From positions 1 to 51,066 of the forward strand of contig JBDSQB010000001.1 of the NCBI GenBank assembly GCA_039930045.1: a stretch of DNA of 51,066 bases, given 5' to 3'. Numbering within the stretch: position 1 is the stretch's first letter; each line of letters starts with the position of its first letter. This document shows, piece after piece, positions 44,073-51,066 of the stretch. The position numbers and the translations under genes were made by a program. Source of the stretch: Chthoniobacterales bacterium (GTDB taxonomy: Bacteria; Verrucomicrobiota; Verrucomicrobiia; Chthoniobacterales; DASVRZ01). The notes beneath the pieces are model-generated. The model saw nothing but the letters and a program-made list of their open reading frames with translations, was not told the DNA's origin and did not search any database.

Positions 44073-44657
44073 ATGCTCACATTGCCGCCCGGTCCGTTCG
44101 AGGCCTTCATTTTCGATGTCGATGGCACCATCGCCGACACCATGCCGCTCCATTTCGACGCCTGGACCCATGCCTTGGGAAAATGGTCGGCGTTTTTTCC
44201 CGAGGACGTTTTCTATTCCCTCGGCGGCACAAAAACCGACCGCGTGGCCGAAATCGTCCGGGAGCGGGCGAACGCGGATTTCGATGTCACTGAAATCGTC
44301 CTCACCAAGGAGAAATATTTCCTGCATCACCTCGGCGAGGCCGTCCCGATCCAGCCTGTGATCGACGTCATCGAGCAATGGCGGGGGAAAATTCCCATGG
44401 CCGTCGCCTCGGGTGGGTTCCGCCGAGTGATCGAGGAAATTCTCCGAGGGGTGAAACTCGAAGGCTGCTTCGATGCCATGGTCGCCGCCGAGGACGTGGT
44501 ACATGGCAAACCCGACCCGGAGCCGTTTCTGAAGGCCGCCGCGATGTTAGGCGTGGACCCGACGAAATGCCTCGTCTTTGAGGACAGCCCGACTGGCATC
44601 GCTGCCGCGCTAGCCGCCGGCATGGCCTGGGTCGAAGTCACGCGAGAGACGCGCTAG
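44073..44657 (+). CDS. HAD-superfamily phosphatase, beta-phosphoglucomutase-like
   Basis: 194 residues from ATG 44073. Motif I FIFDVDGTIADTMP gives nucleophile Asp15 and Asp17; the helical cap follows; motif II is VASGG, motif III the Lys in HGKPDPEPF, and motif IV VFEDSPTGIAAA. This is the subfamily IA pattern of YqaB-type fructose-1-phosphatase and beta-phosphoglucomutases. PLHFDAWTHALG in the cap region also fits YqaB. Substrate is probably a small sugar phosphate. It ends directly against the convergent HD gene. Confidence 0.85.
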   Translation: MLTLPPGPFEAFIFDVDGTIADTMPLHFDAWTHALGKWSAFFPEDVFYSLGGTKTDRVAEIVRERANADFDVTEIVLTKEKYFLHHLGEAVPIQPVIDVIEQWRGKIPMAVASGGFRRVIEEILRGVKLEGCFDAMVAAEDVVHGKPDPEPFLKAAAMLGVDPTKCLVFEDSPTGIAAALAAGMAWVEVTRETR

Positions 44658-45191
44658 CTATTCGCCGGTCTCGATTTCGCTGATCAACGTCTGCAAAAAA
44701 CGCGAGGCTTTTTTGCCCGCCTCCGTGCGCAGATTCGGCTCAAACTGGACCAGCAATTTCTTCGCCGTCTCCATCGTCTTCGGCATTTTCGGGCCACCGG
44801 CGCGATCTGTCACATTGTCGTAGCAATCGGCCAGCTTGATGATCTGCACCACCTCGGGAGCAGCGGCCAGACGCGCAAAATATTCCGTGTCGCGCACATT
44901 TTTTGGCAGCATTGCGTTCTTGGTTAGAGCCACCACATAATCGGCGACCAGCTTCCCAAAATTGTCCGCCAGTTCGTCGTAATCCGTGTCCGTGTCCTCC
45001 AGCGTGTCGTGCAGGAACGCCGCCGCCAGCGCCGTCGGGTCGTCGATTCCGTAAAGATCGCGCAAGACAAATGTAACTCGGGTCACGTGCGAAAAATATG
45101 GCGTCACTCCGTCGGCCCGCGTCTGGGAACGATGCTTTCGCGCCGCAAACGCCGCCGCCCGCAACACCGGATGAATCGAATGGCTCGGCAT
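44658..45191 (-). CDS. HD-domain hydrolase, RelA/SpoT hydrolase-domain-like
   Basis: 177 residues from ATG 45191; a start at 45215 would overlap the upstream gene by 20 bases. AAFAARKHRSQTRADGVTPYFSHVTRV and AAFLHDTLEDTDTDYDEL carry the metal-binding His35, His61 and Asp62, and IIKLADCYDN the later Asp. This is the pattern of stand-alone RelA/SpoT-type HD hydrolases, which remove pyrophosphate from (p)ppGpp or act on related nucleotides. No synthetase domain is present. It starts 4 bases after the pyrophosphorylase gene on the same strand, so they form an operon. Confidence 0.82.
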   Translation of the reverse strand: MPSHSIHPVLRAAAFAARKHRSQTRADGVTPYFSHVTRVTFVLRDLYGIDDPTALAAAFLHDTLEDTDTDYDELADNFGKLVADYVVALTKNAMLPKNVRDTEYFARLAAAPEVVQIIKLADCYDNVTDRAGGPKMPKTMETAKKLLVQFEPNLRTEAGKKASRFLQTLISEIETGE

Positions 45192-45195
45192 GATG

Positions 45196-46569
45196 TTAGA
45201 AACGAACGATTTCATTTTTCAAAACTCCCGCTGGAACCACTTTCGTCTCAGCCGAGTCATTTTCGATGCTCACATTTCCCGCGATTTTCACTGCGGAATC
45301 GAAGCGCACCGGACCCTTCACGACCAGCTTCTCACATTCCAGCAACGACGGCGCGCCATCGGGAATCGCCGCATCGAGTTGATCGACAAACTTGTAGTTT
45401 TTGTCGAGATCGACGAAGGGCGGCTGCCCATTTCTCGACTCCGCCAGTACTAGCCGTGAATCGTCCGTCACTTGATAGGCATCCGACCGCAATGCTAGTA
45501 AATCCGCCGTCGATTTCACCGGAGCGAAACGCTCGCGCGAAACCTCAATCGCACCCGTGTCGGCAAACGCCCCGATGGCCGCGCCCATCGCGGTTTCGAG
45601 CTGGTAAACTTTCGGCGAACCAGCATCGCGTGGATCGACTGTTTTCGTGTTGCGAATCATCGGCAGCGGCAGCACGCCGTTGTTGGCTAGCATGGTTTCC
45701 TTCAGTCGATCCAGGCGAATCCAAAGATTGTTAGTATTAAAGAAACGATGCTTCTCAATGTTCTGAAACTCGTCCATGTCCGCGTCGGGACATTGTGCGG
45801 ATTCGCGCAGGAGAAGTCTCCCAGTGCTAACATCTTTCGCGAGATGCCCGCCCTTGCGATCGGCGTTCGTGCGCTTCGTCACTTCCATTAAAAACGACAG
45901 GTCGCTCGCCGCAAAATATTCCAAAATCGCCGTGTCCAAAGTCGCGCCCAGGTTGTCGGCATTCGAGACAAATAAATATCTAACTCCGCCCTCTAACAAT
46001 CGGTCCAGCAGACCCGAACCTAACAACGACGGATAAATGTCGCCGTGACCCGGCGGACACCATTCCAGCGCCGGATTTGCCGGCCATTCGATGGGCGCGA
46101 GCGTCTCGACCTCCAGCTTCGGCACGCGGTTTTGCATCAACTCCAGATCGGTTCCTAACTCGGGATAAGCTTTCAGGAAATCCAGCGTGTCGGCGCTCGT
46201 GGAAAAGCTGTTCATCAATAAGAACCTAACTCGGCCCTGTTTTTGCAAATGCAGGATCTGCCGTGCGATTAGATCAAGAAAAGTCAGCCCGTCGCGAATC
46301 GGCAGCAGGGACTTCGCCTTTTCGAGTCCCATGCTAGTACCGAGGCCGCCGTTCAGCTTGATCACCACCGTTTTTTCCAGCAGCGCGGCAGCCGCCTCAG
46401 TCGTCTGCAACTCGCCTGCTTTCGGCAGTTCCGCGACTGGCGCGATCTCGCTCTCGGCGATCAATCCCGTCGCATTTGCCTGGAGTTGCGCGTAGCCCGC
46501 GAGGAAGGCGGAAATGGCTGATTCACTGAGGCCGGCAGACTGCATTTTTTCACGAATTCGTTGTTCCAT
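45196..46569 (-). CDS. UTP-glucose-1-phosphate uridylyltransferase family protein (UDPGP type)
   Basis: 457 residues from ATG 46569 (MEQRIREKMQSAG). KLNGGLGTSMGLEKAKSLLP, about residues 71-90, is the nucleotide-binding loop of the eukaryotic-type UDPGP family, with FLLMNSFSTS, EWCPPGHGDIYPSL, LFVSNADNLG and FNTNNLW following in order. A left-handed helix-like end closes the protein (VVKGPVRFDSAVKIAGNVSI). The family makes UDP-glucose or UDP-N-acetylhexosamine. The open frame runs on upstream antisense to recJ, but the conserved start and the AUG favour 46569. The gene is divergent from recJ. Confidence 0.88.
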   Translation of the reverse strand: MEQRIREKMQSAGLSESAISAFLAGYAQLQANATGLIAESEIAPVAELPKAGELQTTEAAAALLEKTVVIKLNGGLGTSMGLEKAKSLLPIRDGLTFLDLIARQILHLQKQGRVRFLLMNSFSTSADTLDFLKAYPELGTDLELMQNRVPKLEVETLAPIEWPANPALEWCPPGHGDIYPSLLGSGLLDRLLEGGVRYLFVSNADNLGATLDTAILEYFAASDLSFLMEVTKRTNADRKGGHLAKDVSTGRLLLRESAQCPDADMDEFQNIEKHRFFNTNNLWIRLDRLKETMLANNGVLPLPMIRNTKTVDPRDAGSPKVYQLETAMGAAIGAFADTGAIEVSRERFAPVKSTADLLALRSDAYQVTDDSRLVLAESRNGQPPFVDLDKNYKFVDQLDAAIPDGAPSLLECEKLVVKGPVRFDSAVKIAGNVSIENDSAETKVVPAGVLKNEIVRF

Positions 46570-46647
46570 GCGCGTATCGTAAGGTGAAACTCCGCCCGAC
46601 CGCAATTTTTCTTGGCGCGAGTCCGCCCTGACCCGAATCTGAATTTT

Positions 46648-48324
46648 GTGAATCCGATCTGGCACCCGTGCAACCCACCCGAGCTCGCCGCCGCGCGGAC
46701 GCTGGCGCAGGCACTCGGACTGCCCGCCGCGCTCGCGCCGCTCCTCTGCCGTCACGCCCTCTCGGATGCGAATCTGGCCTCGGCTTTCCTGCATCCGCGT
46801 CTGAAATCTTTGTCCGATCCGCTGCTTTTGCCCGACATGGAAAAGGCGGTGGCGCGCATTTTCCAAGCCATCGATGCCGGAGAAAAAATCGCGCTTTACG
46901 GCGACTACGATGTCGATGGTGTGACGTCGCTCACGATGCTCCGGCGGATGCTCGCCGAGTATGGAAACGCCGCCGCCTGCTTTCTGCCGCATCGCGTCGA
47001 TGAGGGCTACGGGCTCTCCGCCGATGGCATCACACGCTGCCTCGCCGAGCACGCGCCGGGGCTGCTCATCGCGGTCGATTGCGGCACGAGTTCGGCCCGG
47101 GAAATTTCTGATCTGACTTCCAATGGAATCGACGTCATCGTGCTCGATCACCACGAATGCGGCGGCGAATGGCCCGTCTGCGCGGCAGTGGTGAACCCGA
47201 AGCGGGGAAATGAATTTGGCTACCTTTGCAGCGGCGGGCTTGCCTTCAAGCTCTGCCACGCGCTCCTGAAAACGCGCCCTCTGCCGGACTTCGACTTGAA
47301 GTCGTTTCTCGATCTGGCCGCGCTCGCGACGGTCGCCGATCTCGTGCCGCTGATCGGCGAAAACCGGCTGCTCGTGCGTCACGGCCTCACGCGAATGCAA
47401 AACACGAGCTGGGCCGGACTGCGCGCTTTAATCGAAGTCTCCGGGGTGAGTTTTCCGCTGAATGCGTCCGACATTGGATTCCGACTCGGGCCTCGCCTGA
47501 ACGCGGCCGGTCGACTCGGTACCGCGCAGGCCGCACTGGATTTGCTTTCGACCGATGATCCCGCTGAAGCCCGAATGTTAGCCGCGGAATTGCACGCGCA
47601 GAACGCCGAGCGCCAAACCATCGAAAAACACACTCACCAGAGTGCGATGGAACTCGTCTCTGCGCCGGAAGCGCCCGCGATTGTCGTCGGTGCGCGCGGC
47701 TGGACGCCCGGAGTCGTCGGCATCGTGGCGGCGCGGCTGGCGCGACATTTTCACCGGCCCAGCGTCGTCATTGCCTTCGACGAAAACGGCGTCGGCAAAG
47801 GCAGCGGACGCAGCATCAGCGGAGTTTCATTGGTCTCTGCGCTAGAAAAATGTGCGCCGTGGCTGGAGAAATTTGGCGGCCACGAAATGGCGGCGGGATT
47901 GACGATTTTAGAATCGAATCTAACTCGATTCACCGCCGAGTTTGAGGCAGCGGTGGCGATGTTAGTCGATCCGGAAAACTTGCATCCGAAACTGCATCTC
48001 GACTGCGAGCTAACCCTGGCCGAAATCAACGACGCGCTGTGGGACGCGCAGAATCATTTCGAGCCCTTTGGCATGGCGAATCCGCGCCCGACGTATTGGG
48101 TGCGGAAAGTGAATCCTGCGCGTGAACCGGTCGTGATGAAGGAGAAGCACTTGCGGATGTTTTTGGCGGATCGCAGGACGCAAATGGCCGCGGTCTTTTT
48201 CGGCGGAGCCGCCGCACCGCTCCCGCCGCCGCCGTGGGATGTGGCGTTTCATTTGGAGACGAACACCTATCGCGGCGAGACTTCGCTGCAACTCCAGATC
48301 ACGCATCTGCGGACGTCATGTTAA
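46648..48324 (+). CDS. recJ: Single-stranded-DNA-specific exonuclease RecJ
   Basis: 558 residues from GTG 46648; a TTG at 46612 in the same frame is less likely. The DHH phosphoesterase motifs are GDYDVDGVTS (Asp86, Asp88, Asp90), VDCGTSS and LDHHEC (Asp167, His168, His169), followed by ARPRLNAAGR-like FRLGPRLNAAGRLG, the DHHA1 block SGRSISGVSL / GGHEMAAG, and the OB-like end FGMANPRPTYW. RecJ digests single strands 5' to 3' in recombination and mismatch repair. The stop overlaps the recG start by 7 bases, so the two repair genes are translationally coupled. Confidence 0.93.
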   Translation: MNPIWHPCNPPELAAARTLAQALGLPAALAPLLCRHALSDANLASAFLHPRLKSLSDPLLLPDMEKAVARIFQAIDAGEKIALYGDYDVDGVTSLTMLRRMLAEYGNAAACFLPHRVDEGYGLSADGITRCLAEHAPGLLIAVDCGTSSAREISDLTSNGIDVIVLDHHECGGEWPVCAAVVNPKRGNEFGYLCSGGLAFKLCHALLKTRPLPDFDLKSFLDLAALATVADLVPLIGENRLLVRHGLTRMQNTSWAGLRALIEVSGVSFPLNASDIGFRLGPRLNAAGRLGTAQAALDLLSTDDPAEARMLAAELHAQNAERQTIEKHTHQSAMELVSAPEAPAIVVGARGWTPGVVGIVAARLARHFHRPSVVIAFDENGVGKGSGRSISGVSLVSALEKCAPWLEKFGGHEMAAGLTILESNLTRFTAEFEAAVAMLVDPENLHPKLHLDCELTLAEINDALWDAQNHFEPFGMANPRPTYWVRKVNPAREPVVMKEKHLRMFLADRRTQMAAVFFGGAAAPLPPPPWDVAFHLETNTYRGETSLQLQITHLRTSC

Positions 48325-50942
48325 CATTTGAAACGCCGCTCGCCGAGGTCGTCCTTCCGCCGCAGTTGAAGCTCCTCGCCCGGCTGGGGCTACTAACTGT
48401 CGGCGACGTGCTTTCGCATTACCCGAAGCGTCATGAGGATCGCACCCGCTTCGACCAGTTTCCCAATCAGGAAATGGAGAAGCCGGTCTGCATTTGCGGA
48501 TTGGTTAGGAAGACGAATCTGCGGCGATTTGGCGGTTACAAAAAGATGTTCGACGCCGTGATCGAGGCGCCGGACGGAGCGATTCTGTCGAGTCCCATCA
48601 CGCTGCGCTGGTTTAACCTGCACTACGTCCAAAAGATGATCGCCGTGGGCCAGCGCGTGGTCGTTTTTGGCAGGCCGCGAGTTAGAGGGAAATCGCTCTG
48701 CATCGAACATCCGGAGTTTGAAATCATTGAGGATGATGCCGATGCGTCGCTCAATCTGGAGCGCATCGTGCCCATTTATCCGGCAACGGAAGGGATGACG
48801 CAGCGGGCGATTCGCAAGCTGGTCGATTCGCTTCTAACTCGACTGGAGCCGCTGCCCGACTGGCTGCCGGCGGGCCTGAGCGACACCGGACGCGACCGCG
48901 CGCTGCGCAACATCCATTTTCCACCCGATGCGGAGGCGCTGGAGGAGGCTCGGCGGCATCTCGTGCTGACGGAGTTTTTCGGGTTGCAGTTGCAGGTGGC
49001 GCGGCGGCGGTCGCAGACACATGCTTTGCCCGGCGAGGCGCATTGTGGCTCGGGGAAATTGCTCGCGCGCTTGCTCCAGGCGCTGCCGTTTCCGCTAACG
49101 GGTGCGCAGGAGCGGGTGATTGGCGAGATTCGCGCCGACCTGGCCGCGCCGCATCCGATGAACCGCTTGTTGCAAGGCGATGTCGGCTCGGGGAAAACGT
49201 TCGTCGCGCTGGCGGCGATCCTGCTCGCAGTCGAGGCGGGTTTTCAGACTGCGCTGATGGCTCCGACGCAGATTCTGGCGGAGCAGCATTATTTGAATTT
49301 CACAAGGTTGCTGGAGCCGCTGGGGGTTCACGTTGCCCTCCGCACCGGCAGCCGGAAAGAGGATAACGAGACACTCCCGCTGTTTGATGGAGCGCCATCC
49401 TCCGGGAGCGCACGCGTCTCGCGTGTTGATTTAGACGTCTCGTCTAAATCCGAGATTGGCTACCGATTTACCCGCCGACGCCTGCCTCATTACGAGCGTC
49501 CTTACGGCATTTACGCGGTCACCTTCGCCACCCATGAACGTGAGACGCTTTCTCCGGAGGAACGCAATCTGGTCTTCGACGCCGTCATCCATTTCCACAA
49601 CAAACGCTACGAACTTTTCGCCGCCTGTGTGATGCCGGATCATGTCCATTTACTGCTGGAGCCTTTCGTCAAAGACCGACTGGAAAATGGGAATCTCGTC
49701 TTCTATTCACTGGCCGAGATCACCCATTCCATCAAGTCATTCACTGCGCATCAGATGAACGCCATCACAGAACGGAAGGGGCCCGTCTGGCAGAAGGAAT
49801 CGTTTGACCGGCTGATGCGAACGGATCGCGAGGCCGAGGAGAAGTTTCATTACATTCTAAAAAATCCGGTTCGGGCTGGAGTCGTATCGCAGGAGGAGGA
49901 TTACCCGTGGCGCTGGACGCAGGAAGCCCTTTCGCGAGACGCAAAAGGGAACACGCGAGACGCGTGCGCTCCCGTGCCGCATCTGTTCATCGGGACGCAC
50001 GCCTTGCTCTACGATTCCGTGGAATTTTCGAATCTCGGCCTCGTGGTGATCGATGAGCAGCACAAATTCGGCGTGATGCAGCGGGCGAAACTCATCTCGC
50101 GTCGACCCACTCCCGATGTGCTTGTGATGACGGCGACGCCCATTCCGCGCACGCTGACGATGACAGCTTATGGCGATCTCGATGTTTCCATTTTGGATGA
50201 GTTACCACCGGGCCGGGGTCGCATTAAAACGGAACTCCGCGAGGAGGGCGCGCTGAAAGACCCGGCCAAGTTTAAGTCGTATCTGGCAGCGGGGAATCAG
50301 GCTTACGTGGTCTGTCCCCTGATCGACGAGGGCGAAAAAACCGACGCCAAGGCCGCGACCCAGGAATACGAAAAATGGTCCGCTTTTCTCGCGCCTCTGA
50401 AGTGTGAATTGCTCCATGGCCGCATTCCGCCGGAGGAAAAAGACGCGATCATGCGCCGGTTTCGGTCGAATGAAACTCAAGTCTTGGTCGCCACGACGGT
50501 AATCGAAGTTGGCATCGACGTGCCCAACGCGACGGTGATGATTATTGAGGATGCGGAGAAGTTCGGGCTGGCGCAATTGCATCAGTTGCGCGGGCGCATT
50601 GGGCGCGGGGCGAAAACGTCGTTTTGCATTTTGCTGACGCGCACGAAAGACCCGGCGGCTCTGGAGAAACTCCGCACGCTGGCGGCTACGACGGACGGGT
50701 TCGCCATCGCCGAGGCCGATCTGAATCTGCGCGGGCCGGGCGATATTCTGGGCACGGCCCAGAGTGGTTTGCCGCCGTTGAAGATCGGCAACATCCTCCA
50801 CGACCGCGACCTCATGCTCCTCGCTCGCCAGAAAGCAATGGAACTCGTCTCTGCCGATCCGGAGCTGGCCCGGCCCGAGAATATTCGCCTCCGCGCGTTG
50901 GTGATAAATCCCACGCAACAGACGTTCTCGCACGTGTCGTAA
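48318..50942 (+). CDS. recG: RecG DNA helicase carrying an in-frame RAYT transposase domain
   Basis: 874 residues against about 690 for RecG. The wedge/OB domain comes first (LTVGDVLSHYPKRHEDRT). Walker A is QGDVGSGKT (Lys293), motif Ia APTQILAEQH, motif II IDEQHKFG (Asp579), motif III MTATPIPRTL, and motifs V-VI ATTVIEVGIDVPNA and HQLRGRIGRG. Between residues about 359 and 553, in the loop after LPLFDGA and before HLFIGTHALL, a whole REP-associated tyrosine transposase is inserted without breaking the frame: MPDHVHLLLEP (His442, His444) and HYILKNPVRAGV (Tyr512). RecG remodels stalled forks. Whether this chimera still unwinds DNA is unclear. It overlaps recJ by 7 bases. Confidence 0.88.
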   Translation: MLTFETPLAEVVLPPQLKLLARLGLLTVGDVLSHYPKRHEDRTRFDQFPNQEMEKPVCICGLVRKTNLRRFGGYKKMFDAVIEAPDGAILSSPITLRWFNLHYVQKMIAVGQRVVVFGRPRVRGKSLCIEHPEFEIIEDDADASLNLERIVPIYPATEGMTQRAIRKLVDSLLTRLEPLPDWLPAGLSDTGRDRALRNIHFPPDAEALEEARRHLVLTEFFGLQLQVARRRSQTHALPGEAHCGSGKLLARLLQALPFPLTGAQERVIGEIRADLAAPHPMNRLLQGDVGSGKTFVALAAILLAVEAGFQTALMAPTQILAEQHYLNFTRLLEPLGVHVALRTGSRKEDNETLPLFDGAPSSGSARVSRVDLDVSSKSEIGYRFTRRRLPHYERPYGIYAVTFATHERETLSPEERNLVFDAVIHFHNKRYELFAACVMPDHVHLLLEPFVKDRLENGNLVFYSLAEITHSIKSFTAHQMNAITERKGPVWQKESFDRLMRTDREAEEKFHYILKNPVRAGVVSQEEDYPWRWTQEALSRDAKGNTRDACAPVPHLFIGTHALLYDSVEFSNLGLVVIDEQHKFGVMQRAKLISRRPTPDVLVMTATPIPRTLTMTAYGDLDVSILDELPPGRGRIKTELREEGALKDPAKFKSYLAAGNQAYVVCPLIDEGEKTDAKAATQEYEKWSAFLAPLKCELLHGRIPPEEKDAIMRRFRSNETQVLVATTVIEVGIDVPNATVMIIEDAEKFGLAQLHQLRGRIGRGAKTSFCILLTRTKDPAALEKLRTLAATTDGFAIAEADLNLRGPGDILGTAQSGLPPLKIGNILHDRDLMLLARQKAMELVSADPELARPENIRLRALVINPTQQTFSHVS
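49403..49427 (+). repeat. REP-type inverted repeat, left copy
   Basis: CGGGAGCGCACGCGTCTCGC followed by GTGTT; exact reverse complement of 49950-49974. Read in frame it encodes SGSARVSRV of the RecG chimera. Confidence 0.85.
49950..49974 (-). repeat. REP-type inverted repeat, right copy
   Basis: Exact reverse complement of the left copy. The 21 bases just before it (49929-49949) are themselves the reverse complement of 50989-51009 in the element downstream of recG. Confidence 0.85.
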
Positions 50943-50963
50943 GCGCGAGGGTCCGCCATTCCC

Positions 50964-51066
50964 CGGGAGCGCACGCGTCTCGCGTGTTCCCTTTTGCGTC
51001 TCGCGAAAGAGCTCGTCCCAGCCATCGGACGAGACGTCCGCTGGAACACGCGAGACGCGTGCGCTC
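50964..51066. repeat. BIME-like repeat downstream of recG, cut by window end
   Basis: It begins 21 bases after the recG stop with the same CGGGAGCGCACGCGTCTCGC sequence as the RAYT border, contains a GGACG...CGTCC hairpin region, and ends in the reverse complement of the border (51045-51066, truncated). It is a pair of REP palindromes in inverted orientation and the presumed substrate of the RAYT in recG. Confidence 0.82.

Larger units (their letters stand above)
49403..49974 (+). mobile_element. REP-associated tyrosine transposase (RAYT) unit inserted in recG
   Basis: The unit is bounded by 25-bp exact inverted repeats. Inside is a Y1-type HUH transposase sequence starting YRFTRRRLPHYERPYGIYAV, with the HVH motif and catalytic Tyr intact. 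RAYTs belong to the IS200/IS605-like clan and act on REP/BIME palindromes. There is no obvious start codon of its own before the domain, so expression seems to depend on the recG start. A hairpin TTTAGACG/CGTCTAAA lies just inside the left repeat. Confidence 0.82.

Noticed and set aside
45196-47400. Long 734-codon version of the pyrophosphorylase gene
   Set aside because: The extra 277 codons run antisense through recJ and lack coding character. The family-like start at 46569 fits the usual size.

Overview
The window most likely comes from a Verrucomicrobiota chromosome (Chthoniobacter/Verrucomicrobium-like lineage). Three things point there: a complete four-gene 'Verru_Chthon' pseudopilin cassette, two PEP-CTERM proteins with a further H-X9-DG-type pseudopilin, and many secreted carbohydrate-active enzymes. 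The DNA is moderately GC-rich. All assignments come from reading the sequence and from remembered family signatures; no database search was run.

Region 1 (1-22.6 kb) is a glycan-use locus. It holds the tail of a GH27-like alpha-galactosidase, a sialate O-acetylesterase-type esterase, the pseudopilin cassette in order D-B-C-A plus a secreted partner, a membrane-anchored GH5 glucanase, a single pseudopilin, a GPH-type sugar symporter with a YicI-like GH31 alpha-xylosidase, a PEP-CTERM protein, a GH3 beta-glucosidase and an unusual LacI-type regulator. Two relics lie among them: the 3' end of a carbohydrate esterase and a frameshifted, internally deleted GH43/CBM6 gene. A palindrome related to GTTAC-N-GTAAC stands in front of the pseudopilin cassette, the single pseudopilin, the GH31-symporter operon, the PEP-CTERM gene and the GH3 gene. 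This suggests one regulon, perhaps run by the LacI-type protein, whose C-terminus carries a beta-sandwich resembling those of glycoside hydrolases.

Region 2 (22.7-31.9 kb) is mobile DNA. Two small frameshifted genes and two decayed tyrosine recombinases precede a tRNA-Val(CAC). An integrative element of about 6.8 kb sits in the 3' end of that tRNA (attL 25119-25146, attR 31858-31883). It encodes an integrase, an AlpA/excisionase-like protein, an HTH-like protein, a three-gene cargo operon (unknown protein, CxxC/HNH-like protein, trypsin-like protease) and a replication operon (small protein, HUH Rep, DUF6883-like, DUF4926-like). The integrase gene runs through the att core. In the excised circle it could read on into an orphan tail at the right end, whose stop overlaps the start of the replication operon, so integration would split one operon in two.

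Region 3 (31.9-51.1 kb) is mostly core and envelope genes: a CPBP protease fusion, lysine 2,3-aminomutase, an HtrA-like protease, a winged-helix regulator, a FecR-domain surface protein with an outer-membrane barrel, a PEP-CTERM trypsin-like protease, ilvN-ilvC, a HAD phosphatase, an HD hydrolase, a UDP-sugar pyrophosphorylase, recJ and recG. The recG gene contains an in-frame REP-associated tyrosine transposase flanked by 25-bp inverted repeats. A related BIME-type repeat lies just downstream and is cut by the window end.
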